From Prevotella sp. (GTDB taxonomy: Bacteria; Bacteroidota; Bacteroidia; Bacteroidales; Bacteroidaceae): a stretch of DNA of 51,106 bases. Numbering within the stretch: position 1 is the first letter of the stretch; each line of letters opens with the position of its first letter. The notes beneath the pieces are model-generated. The model searched no databases. It saw only the letters and a program-made list of their open reading frames with translations, and was not told the DNA's origin. The DNA lies in NCBI GenBank assembly GCA_017548605.1, contig JAFYZT010000025.1, forward strand, positions 1-51,106. Reading direction: 5' to 3'. Both the position numbers and the translations under genes were made by a program. Of the stretch, positions 1-10,600 are shown one piece after another.

Positions 1-2
1 AT

Positions 3-2789
3 CCCGATTACGCCACGTCACTGGGCAACCTCGCTTTATATTACTCCTCTCTCTGCGACTACGCCAAAGCAGTGGAAATGGGAACAAAGGCCATGATAAT
101 ATTCCGGGAAACGTTAGGCGAGAAACATCCCGATTACGCCAGGTCATTGGGCAACCTCGCCAATTGTTACTCCCATCTCGGCGACTACGCCAAGGCTGTG
201 GAAATGGGTACGAACGCCATGGAAATATATAGGGAAGTGCTCGGTGAAAAACATCCCGATTACGCCACATCACTGAGCGACCTCGCCAATCATTACTCCG
301 ACCTCGGCGACTACGCCAAGGCGGTGGAAATGGGTACAAAGGCCATGGAAATACGCAGGGAAGTGCTCGGTGAAAAACATCCCGATTACGCCAGGTCACT
401 GGGCAACCTCGCCAATTGTTACTCCAATCTCGGTGACTACGCCAAAGCGGTGGAAATAGGAACGAAGGCCATGGAAATATTTAGGGATGTGCTCGGAGAG
501 AAACATCCCGATTACGCCAGGTCACTGGGCAACCTCGCTGGTTATTATTCCGACCTCGGCGACTACGCTAAAGCGGTGGAAATAGGAACGAAGGCCATGG
601 AAATATATAGGGAAGTGCTCGGAGAGAAACATCCCAATTACGCCACGTCCCTAAACGACCTCGCCAGTTATTATACCAACCTCGGCAACAACACCGAGGC
701 GGTGGAAATGGGAACGAAGGCCATGGAAATAGAAAGAGAAGTACTCGGCGAGAAACATCCCGATTACGCCAGGTCACTGGGCAACCTCGCCAATTGTTAC
801 TCCCACCTCGGCGACTACGCCAAGGCTGTGGAAATGGGTACGAACGCCATGGAAATATATAGGGAAGTGCTCGGAGAGAAACATCCCGATTACGCCACGT
901 CACTGAATAACCTCGCCAATCGTTACTCCGACCTTGGCGACTATGTAAAGGCGGTGGAACTCGGCACACAGGCCATGGAAATCCGTCGGGAAGTGTTCGG
1001 GGAGAAACATCCCGATTACGCCACGTCACTGAACAACCTCGCCAATTATTCCTCCCGTCTCGGCGACTACGCCAAGATGCTCGAATACTATAACGTGAAC
1101 ACCTCCATCATACGAAACAACACCCTGCAGCAGTTTGCTGCACTGACGACATCTCAAAGAACCAACTTCTGGAAAAAATACTCCAGAATGTTCACAAATC
1201 TTTATCCCTATTATACCTTCCAATCCCATGCCACTACCGCCCCTGACCTCTACGACAAGTCGGCGCTTTTTGCAAAGGGACTGCTTCTTTCCACGGAGAT
1301 AGAGATGAACAGACTCATTCAAGAGAGCGGTGACGAAGAGGCACTGTGCATGTTCGAGGAATTGCAACGCAACAAGCTACAACTTCAAAAGCTATACGAA
1401 ACCCCCATCGCTGACCGTCATATCAATACAGATTCTTTAGCGCAGGTGGTGAAACGACAGGAACTGGCTTTGGTGAAACGCTCACAGGCGTATGGTGACT
1501 TCACCCGAAAATTATTCACTACATGGCAGGACGTACAGGGGGCGTTGAAAGACGAAGAGATAGCCGTGGAGTTTCTGTCGTTCAAAGTGTATGGCACCGA
1601 CAGCACCATGATAGCCGCCCTCACCCTACGCAAAGACGACAAGGAGCCGAAGTTCATTCCGTTGTTTGAGCAAAAGCAATTACAAAATGTAAGCGATACT
1701 GAATATTACCACTGCCCTGAACTCACCGCCTTGGTGTGGCAACCTTTGCAACAGGAATTGAAGGGCATCAAGCGTATCTATTTCTCACCAGCAGGTGTAT
1801 TGCACAACATCGGCATAGAATACGCACCGGGGATGGAGAACTATGAAATGTACAGGCTGTCAACAACGAGGGAGATAATCACCCGCACTGAAACCCACCC
1901 CGGCCCTCCCCAAGGGAGGGAGAAGAAGACCTCCCCCAACCCCTCCCAAGGAGGGGAGAAAGAGGCTGTATTATATGGCGGAGTGGATTATGATGCTTCC
2001 GTCAGCAGCGGCACCCCTCCTTTGGAGGGGACGGGGGAGGTGTCAATAGCTCTCCATCGCTCTTTCATTGACAGCCTGGACATTCGCGGGGCGAAGGTAA
2101 AGATTCAGAAACTGCCGGGTACAAAGACTGAGGTCGAAGAAATAAAGCGGTCGTTCGACGACAGACATCGTTCTTCCTCGCTCTATACTGGCGCTGATGC
2201 CACGGAGACTTCAGTGAAGGTGATAAGCGGCACCAAACCAAAAATCCTACATATCGCCACGCACGGCTTCTACTTCACCGAAGACCAGGCATCGAGAGCG
2301 AAAGAAAGAATACGTCTCCTCGGCATGGCTGACACTCCGGGACAGGGGGAGGTTTCATCCGAGGACAAGGCCCTCACGCGTAGCGGACTGCTCATGGCGG
2401 GCGTGAACGTGCTGAAAGACCAGGACCTGCCCATGGAGGCCGATGACGGCATCCTCACCGCACAGGAAATCTCTCGCCTCGACCTCCGAGGTCTCGACCT
2501 TGTGGTGCTCTCGGCCTGCAAGACGGGAAACGGCGACATCAACCAAGGCGAGGGTGTCTTCGGCCTCCAGCGCGGTTTCAAGAAGGCTGGAGCGCAAACA
2601 CTCGTCATGAGCCTGTGGGAAGTGGCCGACGATGCCACACAGATTCTCATGACTGCTTTCTACAACAACCTGCTGCAAGGACAATCAAAGCGCGACGCAT
2701 TCCACAACGCACAACAACACCTCCGCACAGTAGATAACAGACAATATGACCATCCCCAGTTCTGGGCCGCATTCATTTTGTTGGATTGA
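3..2789 (+). CDS. TPR-CHAT protein (caspase-like peptidase domain), 5' end outside window
   Basis: The reading frame is open from the first bases of the window, so the N-terminus lies upstream and the GTG at 72 is probably internal. Eight complete 42-residue TPR units of the kinesin-light-chain type (core LGEKHPDYA) run from 60 to 1067. An alpha-helical linker follows, then a C-terminal CHAT domain. The presumed catalytic dyad is intact: His in HIATHGF (codon 2262-2264) and Cys in LSACKTG (codon 2517-2519), followed by the usual GVFGLQRGFKKAG and FWAAFILLD motifs. CHAT proteins are caspase-fold peptidases whose TPRs bind partners; the substrate here is unknown. A low-complexity insert around 1895-2041 is made of REP-like palindromes read in frame, and the paralogue at 37863-40937 lacks it. 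Family call is firm; function is inferred. Confidence 0.88.
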   Translation, partial: PDYATSLGNLALYYSSLCDYAKAVEMGTKAMIIFRETLGEKHPDYARSLGNLANCYSHLGDYAKAVEMGTNAMEIYREVLGEKHPDYATSLSDLANHYSDLGDYAKAVEMGTKAMEIRREVLGEKHPDYARSLGNLANCYSNLGDYAKAVEIGTKAMEIFRDVLGEKHPDYARSLGNLAGYYSDLGDYAKAVEIGTKAMEIYREVLGEKHPNYATSLNDLASYYTNLGNNTEAVEMGTKAMEIEREVLGEKHPDYARSLGNLANCYSHLGDYAKAVEMGTNAMEIYREVLGEKHPDYATSLNNLANRYSDLGDYVKAVELGTQAMEIRREVFGEKHPDYATSLNNLANYSSRLGDYAKMLEYYNVNTSIIRNNTLQQFAALTTSQRTNFWKKYSRMFTNLYPYYTFQSHATTAPDLYDKSALFAKGLLLSTEIEMNRLIQESGDEEALCMFEELQRNKLQLQKLYETPIADRHINTDSLAQVVKRQELALVKRSQAYGDFTRKLFTTWQDVQGALKDEEIAVEFLSFKVYGTDSTMIAALTLRKDDKEPKFIPLFEQKQLQNVSDTEYYHCPELTALVWQPLQQELKGIKRIYFSPAGVLHNIGIEYAPGMENYEMYRLSTTREIITRTETHPGPPQGREKKTSPNPSQGGEKEAVLYGGVDYDASVSSGTPPLEGTGEVSIALHRSFIDSLDIRGAKVKIQKLPGTKTEVEEIKRSFDDRHRSSSLYTGADATETSVKVISGTKPKILHIATHGFYFTEDQASRAKERIRLLGMADTPGQGEVSSEDKALTRSGLLMAGVNVLKDQDLPMEADDGILTAQEISRLDLRGLDLVVLSACKTGNGDINQGEGVFGLQRGFKKAGAQTLVMSLWEVADDATQILMTAFYNNLLQGQSKRDAFHNAQQHLRTVDNRQYDHPQFWAAFILLD
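60..1067 (+). repeat. Eight tandem 126-bp units encoding TPRs
   Basis: Unit starts are 60, 186, 312, 438, 564, 690, 816 and 942, each 42 codons long, preceded by a partial unit at the window edge. The units are very similar at the DNA level, which points to recent unequal crossing-over or gene conversion. The stretch from about 113 to 311 recurs at about 743 to 941 with only scattered differences, so a block spanning two units appears copied five units downstream. Confidence 0.95.
1895..2041 (+). repeat. REP-like palindromes inside the TPR-CHAT reading frame
   Basis: Three copies of the palindrome found between genes elsewhere in the window (consensus CCCCTCCCCAAGGGAGGGG) lie inside the coding sequence: about 1895-1920, 1930-1956, and an inverted copy at 2013-2040. 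They are translated in frame as peptides such as HPGPPQGRE, SPNPSQGGE and TPPLEGTGE. The flanking protein sequence aligns with the second TPR-CHAT protein, which has no such insert. Confidence 0.85.
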
Positions 2790-2839
2790 GAGTCATCTCT
2801 ACAAACTATCATCGTTTGTCCTTATAGAAGCTTTTGAAT

Positions 2840-2957
2840 AAAACGAACATATTTTGTTCCTATGTTCATATGTCAATAATAATATTTGTGCCTATGTTCA
2901 TGTGTAAAAAAAATATGTTCTTGTGTTCTTATGTCTAAAAAGAACCTGTTCATGTGT
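2840..2957. repeat. Degenerate ATGTTCATGTG-type repeats between convergent genes
   Basis: This short AT-rich gap between two convergent stop codons holds about four or five degenerate copies of TATGTTCATRTGT (near 2860, 2893, 2914, 2925 and 2947). No open reading frame or clear terminator hairpin was recognised. Confidence 0.5.
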
Positions 2958-2959
2958 CT

Positions 2960-3691
2960 TCACTCGAAGAGGATGGTGCCGAAGTAGGCAGGTTGGTGGA
3001 AATTCGGTTTGGGCGTTCGTATCGGTTTCCACGAAAGGTAATGGCGTTGGCACAGACCATTGCCACATTTGTAGAAATTGGCTCGCATGGTGCGTCCCGA
3101 CAGCGATGACAATCGGTGACGGAAAAAAGCATCGACGGGGATGACAAGCGTCAGTTCCCATGTCGTCGGCTCCTGACGCAGAGTAAAAGGCTTTGTCCCT
3201 AACGAGGCCCAACGCTTAATCTTTGCATACACATCGGCGGGTGCGGAACGGCGCAGGTTACCTTTGCCCGTGCCCGCCTCCATGAGCAACGAACCGATGC
3301 AGTTGGTCTCGAAATTATAATAAATGCCATCATCAGCCGGCATGGTGAAAAACTCGCAGCAAGCATCCTTGAACACCTCTCCCCCATCAGCTGCCAAAGC
3401 AGCCACGCACTGTTCGCTCACACGATAATGGATGAAGAGGAGGCTGTCGGCATGGGCGATGCGAAACTGCACCTCGGGCTTGTAAGGCCATGCCGGCCAG
3501 TTTACGCTGCCGATGGTCACAAACGGCACCTTCTCCGCATCAAGGAGGGCTGGTACTTCTTCCGCTACCATCGCCGCCTTTTTCAGATGATGCACCATGA
3601 GAGGCTGGTCTTCACAGTCCTGATTTTCCGTGTAAGCCGGAAGCGAAAAGAACAGTACCATGAACGATGCCAATAGCATTTTTGTTTTCAT
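2960..3691 (-). CDS. Secreted CBM9-like carbohydrate-binding protein
   Basis: This 243-residue protein starts with a hydrophobic signal peptide (about residues 1-21). The rest resembles the single-domain family-9-like carbohydrate-binding proteins of Bacteroidetes: WPAWPYKPEVQFRIAH near the start, then a CCEFFTMP strand, IYYNFETNCIGS, WELTLVIP, RANFYKCG and HYLSWKPI, ending PAYFGTILFE. Such proteins are periplasmic or surface-exposed and are presumed to bind glycans; no catalytic domain is present. It is divergent from the L,D-transpeptidase. A -7-like box (TACCTTTG on the minus strand) ends only 5 nt before the ATG, so the mRNA may be leaderless. Confidence 0.75.
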   Translation of the reverse strand: MKTKMLLASFMVLFFSLPAYTENQDCEDQPLMVHHLKKAAMVAEEVPALLDAEKVPFVTIGSVNWPAWPYKPEVQFRIAHADSLLFIHYRVSEQCVAALAADGGEVFKDACCEFFTMPADDGIYYNFETNCIGSLLMEAGTGKGNLRRSAPADVYAKIKRWASLGTKPFTLRQEPTTWELTLVIPVDAFFRHRLSSLSGRTMRANFYKCGNGLCQRHYLSWKPIRTPKPNFHQPAYFGTILFE

Positions 3692-3696
3692 GGTGC

Positions 3697-3704
3697 AAAG
3701 GTAT
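3697..3704 (-). promoter_or_regulatory. -7 box of the CBM9-like gene
   Basis: The minus strand reads TACCTTTG, matching the Bacteroidetes TAnnTTTG box, only 5 nt upstream of the start codon. No -33 TTTG was seen at the expected distance. Confidence 0.5.
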
Positions 3705-3797
3705 GATTATATTTTGAGAAACCATGACGTTGATACAATAATTGCAGGGGTTCGTACAACGACCCCCTTTTTCTTTAACATGTTGGCCATCTCATCG

Positions 3798-3805
3798 TAT
3801 TTTTG
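3798..3805 (+). promoter_or_regulatory. -7 box of the L,D-transpeptidase gene
   Basis: TATTTTTG matches TAnnTTTG and lies 28 nt before the ATG at 3834. It falls inside the longer possible reading frame from 3660, which supports the downstream start. Confidence 0.5.
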
Positions 3806-3833
3806 TATAGAAGAACCAAAGAAGGAGAATGAA

Positions 3834-4502
3834 ATGAAGAAACAAAACATGAAATGGGTTTGTATCGTAGCCATGCAACTATTGGCCATCATCGCTACTG
3901 TGTTCGGTCTGCGCTGGGCCTGGAAATACTACGTAGCACCGGAATGGCCCGATCTCCATGACTATAAGACCATTGAAGAACGTGCGGAGCAAGCCTTGAC
4001 CTTTGCACGCGACCACAACATGAATGAGCATTACGCCTTGTTCGTAGATTACAGCATCCCATCTGGAAAACCACGTCTGTTCGTTTGGGATTTCCAGCAG
4101 AAGAAAATCATTACCACCAGCTATGTGATGCATGGTTCCGGCGGAGGAAGCACAGCAGAATGTCCCCGCTTCAGCAACCGTCCGGGGAGCGAGTGCTCCA
4201 CATTAGGTCGGTTTCTCGTGACTAAAGACCGGGGAAGCAGCATAAAACGTAGTTTCCGTCTCAAAGGAATGGACATTGACAATCAAACCGCCTATGGACG
4301 GGGAATCATGATTCATGGTGCCAAATGGGTAGATAGCTGGTGCTGGAAGAAATATATTCCACTCAATCGCAGTTACTGTCAAGGATGTGTTACCGTTTCT
4401 TCCAAAGGCATGAATTATCTGTGGGCACTCATCAACAATGAAGAGAAACCATTATTGTTATGGAACTTTTGTAGCGACGAGAGCAGAGCCAAATTCATTT
4501 GA
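3834..4502 (+). CDS. Murein L,D-transpeptidase catalytic domain protein (YkuD_2-like)
   Basis: The frame is open from 3660, but the ATG at 3834 is preferred: AAGGAG lies 6 nt upstream, a -7 box lies at 3798, and the first residues then form a membrane anchor (about residues 10-30). The 222-residue product has the transpeptidase signature with His161 in MIHGAKW and Cys185 in CQGCVTVSS, 24 residues apart. YkuD-type enzymes make 3-3 crosslinks in peptidoglycan or attach proteins to it, working on the periplasmic side. The spacing and GCVTVS context fit the divergent YkuD_2 family common in Bacteroidetes. It is convergent with the pectinesterase gene, with a bidirectional terminator between them. 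Confidence 0.78.
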   Translation: MKKQNMKWVCIVAMQLLAIIATVFGLRWAWKYYVAPEWPDLHDYKTIEERAEQALTFARDHNMNEHYALFVDYSIPSGKPRLFVWDFQQKKIITTSYVMHGSGGGSTAECPRFSNRPGSECSTLGRFLVTKDRGSSIKRSFRLKGMDIDNQTAYGRGIMIHGAKWVDSWCWKKYIPLNRSYCQGCVTVSSKGMNYLWALINNEEKPLLLWNFCSDESRAKFI

Positions 4503-4516
4503 TTTCTACTGAGGCT

Positions 4517-4558
4517 AAAAAAGAGCAGGGACTCCACCAGAGAATCCCTGCCTTTTTT
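4517..4558. terminator. Bidirectional rho-independent terminator
   Basis: A hairpin with arms GCAGGGA (4525-4531) and TCCCTGC (4545-4551) is flanked by AAAAAA (4517-4522) and TTTTTT (4553-4558). A U-tract therefore follows the stem on either strand. It sits between the convergent stop codons at 4502 and 4614. Confidence 0.85.
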
Positions 4559-4573
4559 ATTCAGCGAACTATC

Positions 4574-4608
4574 CACGCCCTCCCCTCGGGGAGGGATGGG
4601 AAGGGGGC
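4574..4608 (-). repeat. REP-like palindrome, CCCCTCGGGG subtype
   Basis: The palindrome CCCTCCCCTCGGGGAGGG (4578-4595) with its G-rich flank lies just 3' of the pectinesterase stop. Nearly the whole 34-bp element recurs at 42012-42048, in the same orientation relative to its upstream gene. Confidence 0.75.
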
Positions 4609-4613
4609 TCGCC

Positions 4614-7600
4614 TTATTTCACCACCACCTTCCGGCCATTGACGATATAAATACCCTTCACCGTCGGCTTACCATTAAGTTTGCGTCCGTCAACAGTGTA
4701 GTAATCATATTTGGCACCTGGCATCTCGTTCTCAGCACTTGTAATGCCCGTGGCCTCGTCGAACACGAAGGGATAGCCATCGGCGCTGGCAGAAGTGTTT
4801 TCCACACGCAGGAAAGCCTGATGGGCATTCACCTGGGCGTACGCACCCTGAGAGCCTGACTGGTAGTAGAAGCCAACTTCCTCCACTTTCTTCTCTTTGT
4901 TCTTCCAGCAGAGCACATAGTACTTATAACCCTCTTCGTCGTACTTTCCACCTTCTTCGGAACCGATAAGGTCATTCTCCAATGACACCATAGGAGAAAC
5001 GTCGTTGCGAGTGAACACATATTCACCAGCCTCAGCATGGAGCACCACGGGAACGCCGACGGGGATGACGCCCTCCACAGGATGCAGTATAACGACTGAA
5101 CCCGACTTCGTTGCGGTATACGCGTTCACACCCTCGGGAATGGCAAAGCCCTTCTCCTCGTAATAGAACGTGGCGTAAGTGGACGATGAGATGGTCACGG
5201 TGACCGTCTCAATCACAGCCTCGGTAGCCTCGCTCAGTCCACCCATCTCATTGGCAGCACGTACCGACCAAGTGGCCGAAGCATCGTCCACCTCAAAGGT
5301 AGGCTCATCGGTGAAGTCCACCACCTTGCCATCCTTGCAGATAGCCCACAACAGAGCATAGTCGCTGTCGTTCCATGTCAGCGTGGTACCAGCAAGCAGC
5401 ACATTCTCGGGCACGGGAGCCTGCTCGGTATAAAGCATCGGTTCCCACTCTCCGAACATCGCCGACATATCGAGGGCAGCATTGGCCTCTTCCTCGGTAA
5501 GCACGGGGTTGTTCTCATGGCCGTCGCCGAAGACAGTCTTACGTCCCGACAGGTCAACAGCACTGCCGCTGCTCGTCATCGAGTTATATTCGGCGAAGCG
5601 TGCGGGCCATCCGTTGCTCATCTCGCTCCAGCCTGCGGCCGACGGAATGACCTCCATGGTCGTGTTAATCCACAGGGCGATAGGTGTACCCGAGCCCCAC
5701 GGACGACCGAGGGTATAGGCACCGTTCAGACTGCTGCTCTCGCCCTTGATGGTACAGTTGGCGAATACCCATCCCTTGGCGGCCGGTGTTGATGGCACGG
5801 AGATATAACCGCCCGTATTCATGCACACCTGGATATCCACCTCGTTGAAGTAAGCATCACCCTTACCGCAGAAGAAGTCGGTACGTCCACGCACCTTACC
5901 GTTCTCGAAGTAGTAGAGACCATTGTTGTTGTTCGAGGTCCACGTGTCCTGGTAGCCCCAGAGACATACATCCTTGTAGATGGTCTTCGAGCCCCTGTCC
6001 TGAACAGCAATATTACGTCCCAGCGCGTCGTCAATACCACTCTTGATGGTCACGTTCTGGAAGTAAGTGCCAGTCACGCCGCTGCCAATCTGCAGCACAT
6101 CGCTCTTGCTGATACCGTCATAGACGCTCACCGTGCCAAACTGTCCGGCGAAGGTGGCCGCATCAGCCAGGTCGTTGGTGATAACCACGCCGTCGGTGCT
6201 CTCACCGATGATGGACACATTCGACGCATTGAGGTAAGTGATGGGCGACGGGTAGTCGTTGCCGTCATCGCTGCGTATGGTAGCCGTAGCACTCTTCGGT
6301 AGCGTGTAGGTGCCGTCCATGAGGAAGATACGGTAGCGCGTGGTCTTGTCGGTGCGACCGTTAGCAGCGGCTATAGCATCCTCAAACGTACCGTCGGTGG
6401 GCACCACCCAGTCGTAGAGACCCTTGTTCACTGCAGGCCGTTCCATGGTGGTGAAACTGAGTGTTATCGGCTCGGCATAAACATTGCCAGAGAGGTCGCT
6501 CACGCTGTTGGCCTCCAAGGTAAAGGTGTAGGCAGTGGCATAGTCGAGACCTTTATAACTGAAGGTGACCGTCTTGCCCAGCACCGACGGTTCGAGGGTG
6601 ATGTCACCCAGCGTGGCCGTCGTTCCCTCCGCCACTTGCACTTTCTCGTCGAAGGTGAGCACCACCTTGCCCGTTGCCGATGCTCCTGTGGCATCATCTT
6701 CGGGTATCGTCGATACCAGTACGGGAGGCACATCGTCGTCAGCCATCTGCTGTGTACCGGTGAAGAACACCATGGCGATGGCGTTGCCATCATTGCCACT
6801 GGCACCGGCAACGTTGGAATCGTAGTCAGGTATCCATCGGATATAGAGCGAGGCTTGGTTGTTACATGCCTCAGGCAATGTCTCGTTGAACGAGGCCACG
6901 TTCTTGGCACCTTCCATCGTGATGGAGCCGAACTTCGTCCACGACTCTCCATCAAGTGAATACTCCACATTGAAGGTGGTGTAGGAGTTGTAGTTGTAGA
7001 GCATCTGGAACTGGAGGTTGATGTCCTTGAACTGCTCGGCGTTCATCTTCGTCGTCTGCCAGTAGTATTCGCCCACAGGCGTCTTCCAGTTGACGGCGGC
7101 ACCCTTTAACGACTCATAGCCGTTCGCTGCTTCCGTACTCTTGTCGAGCCAGCTGGTAGCCGATGTACCGTTAGTGAGTGTGAAGGCGGCTGTAGCATTA
7201 TCCTCAGAAGCGAAGTCTGCCAAACGTCCGCTGTTACCTTTTTTGTAGAAGTCCCAGCCCGCAATGATGTCGGCCTGTTCATAGTTGGCCGTCAGCGTCA
7301 CGTCATCGTTCATGGTCACGTCGATGGCGGCTGCTGTCTGTCCGTTGCTCCAATTGGTGAAAGTGACAAGGCCCTCATATTGGTTGGCAGTGACCGTCAC
7401 CACGGAACCCGCCTCATACATGTTCTTGCCGTCGACCACAGTGGGCGCAGGAGAAAGGGTCACCATATAATCGTTGGTACCTTCCACAGTCAGGGCAAGT
7501 TCATAGGTCTCCACAGCCACGAAGTTGGCGGTCAACGTCTCGGCGTTCGCCGGCATGGTATAGGTAAACTGCGCCTCTTCCGACACCACTTCGCCGGCAC

Positions 7601-10600
7601 TGTTCGTCCAGTTGACAAAGTCGTAGCCGAAGTTCTCCGTAGCGGTAGCCTTCACCTCGGCACCCTCCTCATATTCACCGTCAGCGGGATAGAGGCTCAC
7701 CGAGCCGCCCTCTGCAGGCGAGGCCACTACATCGAGTACATAGGTGGTCACTTCCTGCACCTCGCCATTGACAGTACCTGTGATGACTATGTTACCAAGA
7801 GCTATCTGTTTGTTGTTGGCGGTTTTCGAGATATAGAACCGGAAGGAGAACACATCGCACTCGCTAGCCGCAGACACATCGAGACTATGGTTCAACTCTG
7901 CCGATGAAGCATTACTATTGTCATTGCGCAATACCGTGGAAGCATTCATGTCGGTAATAGTGCTTTCTATATCATCAGTGGTATAACTATAAGAGAATGT
8001 GGCGTTGTTCGTGCCCACCTTTACGGCATCAAACGAAACTGAAACCGGTGTGAATTTCACGCCCGCAGCCATCTTCACGCGATATTCAATCATAACTTCT
8101 TCCACATTGCCTGCATTGCTGTTTGTGGGTTGGTATTTCATCATATTCTTGTTGAAATACTGAGCCACAGTAGCAGTAAGGTCACTACCCACACTCACCG
8201 TGGCACTGGCCACGGCACCTGCAATGTCACTGGCGATGGTCGGTGTTTCCTCATTGCCCACAGGCCAGTTGATGGTACCCGCCACGTTGTCGAACGAGTC
8301 GCCGCCGCTGCTCTCCACCACGGGCAGTGTCACAGCAAGGTTGCCAATATAGTTGTTGTCTCCCATCACGATGTCGATGGTCTCTGCCGAGGAGGCTACG
8401 GTATAGGAGATGGAAGTACCTGCTGTGTAGTCGGTCTGTCCATCGATTGTGGTGGCCGACGTGCTGCTATAGAACTCCGCGCTTACCACGGCATCCTTGC
8501 ATGAGGGAACGGTCAGTTTGGTACCTGTGTTGATTTGTGTCCATGTGGAGCGTTCCACATTGTACAATTTGCCGTTGGTGGCGTCGTAGTCGAGTTTCAC
8601 GTCGATAGTCTCGCCCGCCACGGTAGCCTGCGTCACGTAAACGCCAATGCCATTGCCGCCCTGCGCGTTGAGCGTAGGCGCACCTTGGTTGGGATGGAAC
8701 GGCCATGTGAGGGCTACTGCCTCGGTGCGGTCGGCCAACGATTTCGTGTTCGCGGTGAACACCGGCGTGAGCGTCAAGTCACCCTCCAAAGTCACCGATG
8801 CACCCACATCATAGGTGTTGGAGCCGTCAGTCCAGCCCGTCAATGTGTAGCCTTCCTTGTAGAGCGTCTTGTTGGCGGGGATGGTGAAGGCGTCGCCCAC
8901 AGCAAAGGTGCCGCCCTCAGGAAGTGTCGTACCCTCACATACCACGTCGCCCAACGAGAACGACACCGAAGCCGACGAGGCGTCGATGGCCTCCACGGCG
9001 ATGTACGGCGTGTAAGTGCCGCAGGTGATAGTCAAAGTAGAGGCACCGCCCATGTAATTGCCCGACGACACATTGGCATCGGGAGCATTCTTATCCCAAC
9101 AACCTGCGTCAATCGTAAACGAGGTGACTTCACCTTCCGTGTTCTGGATGGTCACGGTGTTGCTATTATTGTAATTGCAACCGCCCACAGTCACCTTCAC
9201 GGGACCGTCGACAGCAACGGTGGCCACAACATTCACCCAGCCATGCTGACTTCCGTTGTACGAGGAAGCATTGATTACCATGTTCGCCCCTTCCGTAGTT
9301 TCCGAGAACGTCACCGTTCCTTCGCTATCAACGAACACACCGAAGGTGGTGGGGTTGTCACTCAATCCCGGTTGCTGGATGTTGGCCTTGATGTCGACAA
9401 AAGCATTCACGTTATTCTCCACCACTGGCAGTGTCACAGCAAGGTTGCCAATATAGTTGTTGTCACCCATCACGATGTCGATGGTCTCCGACGTGGAGGC
9501 AACGGTATAGGAGATGGAAGTGCCCGGCGTATAGTCGGTCTGTCCATCAATGGTGGTGGCAGAGGTGCTGCTATAGAACTCAGCGCTTACCACGGCATCC
9601 TTGCACGAGGGAACGGTGAGCTTCGTTCCTGTGTTGATTTGTGTCCATGTGGTTCGTCCCGCATTACTCAACTTGCCACTGGTGGCATCGTAGTCAAGTT
9701 TCACGTCGATGGTCTCGCCCTCTACCGTGGCCTGCACCACATAAATGCCCGTTCCATTGCTGCCCTGCGCATTGAGCGTAGGCGCGCCTTGGTTGGGATG
9801 GAACGGCCATGTGAGTGTCACCGCCTCGGTGCGGTCGGCCAGCGATTTCGTGTTAGCGGTGAACACCGGCGTGAGCGTCAAATCACCCGCCAAAGTCACC
9901 GACGCGCCCACATCGTAGGTGGTGGAGCCATCGGTCCAGCCCGTCAACGTATAACCCTCCTTGTAGAGTGTCTTGTTGGCGGGGATGGTGAAGGCGTCTC
10001 CTGCCTGCACCTCGCTGCTTGCCGGCACAGTACCTTCCGCTGTCTCACTGCCCAAGCCAAAAGACACCATATAGACAGAAGGTGCTTCGTTCACGGCTTC
10101 GACAGCCACATAGGGGCAGTAGCCCATACCCGAAATGGTCAATGTGGTGGCTTCGCCCGTATAATAGAGCTCATCCACATTCGAGGTGTTGTTCTTCCAG
10201 CATGCGGGCGATGACGGGGTCTTGCTCACCACTGTCTCACCATTGCTGTTTTTCACCGTAATGGTATTGCCACTGTACGTACACTGTCCCACGGTGATTT
10301 TCACAGACCCTGGCACAGGCACCACCACAGAGAGGCCGGTGCAGCCATGGTCACTATGGTATGTGCCGCTCACCGTCGCTATAGCCGATGCGTCATCCAC
10401 CGCCACACGGGTAGTGACGCCATCTACCACGGCAACGCCGAAACTGACCGCCGTTCCTTGCACCTGCTCGTCGGAGGTCAACAACGAACCTGCCTTATTG
10501 TTAACGATGACGCTGAAATCCTGGAAGTCAGCGGCCACGACACTTAAGGTCATTCCCAGCATAGCCAAGAACAACCCGACAAAAAGTCGTAATTGCTTGT

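Noticed and set aside
60-1067. CRISPR-like array
   Set aside because: The 126-bp units are contiguous coding repeats with no spacers and give a continuous TPR protein.
3-2789. Type III-E (Craspase-like) CRISPR association of the TPR-CHAT proteins
   Set aside because: No Cas7-11-like gene, array or other cas gene is in the window. TPR-CHAT proteins are common outside CRISPR loci.
3660-3833. Longer N-terminus for the L,D-transpeptidase gene
   Set aside because: It would overlap the start of the divergent gene, puts a -7 box inside the coding region, and moves the membrane anchor away from the N-terminus. ATG 3834 has a ribosome-binding site.
8535-10214. 559-codon open frame on the plus strand opposite the pectinesterase gene
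   Set aside because: It is the mirror of a well-supported domain-rich gene, has His/Arg/Gly-rich composition and no recognisable domain. The long frame follows from codon bias and the internal duplication.
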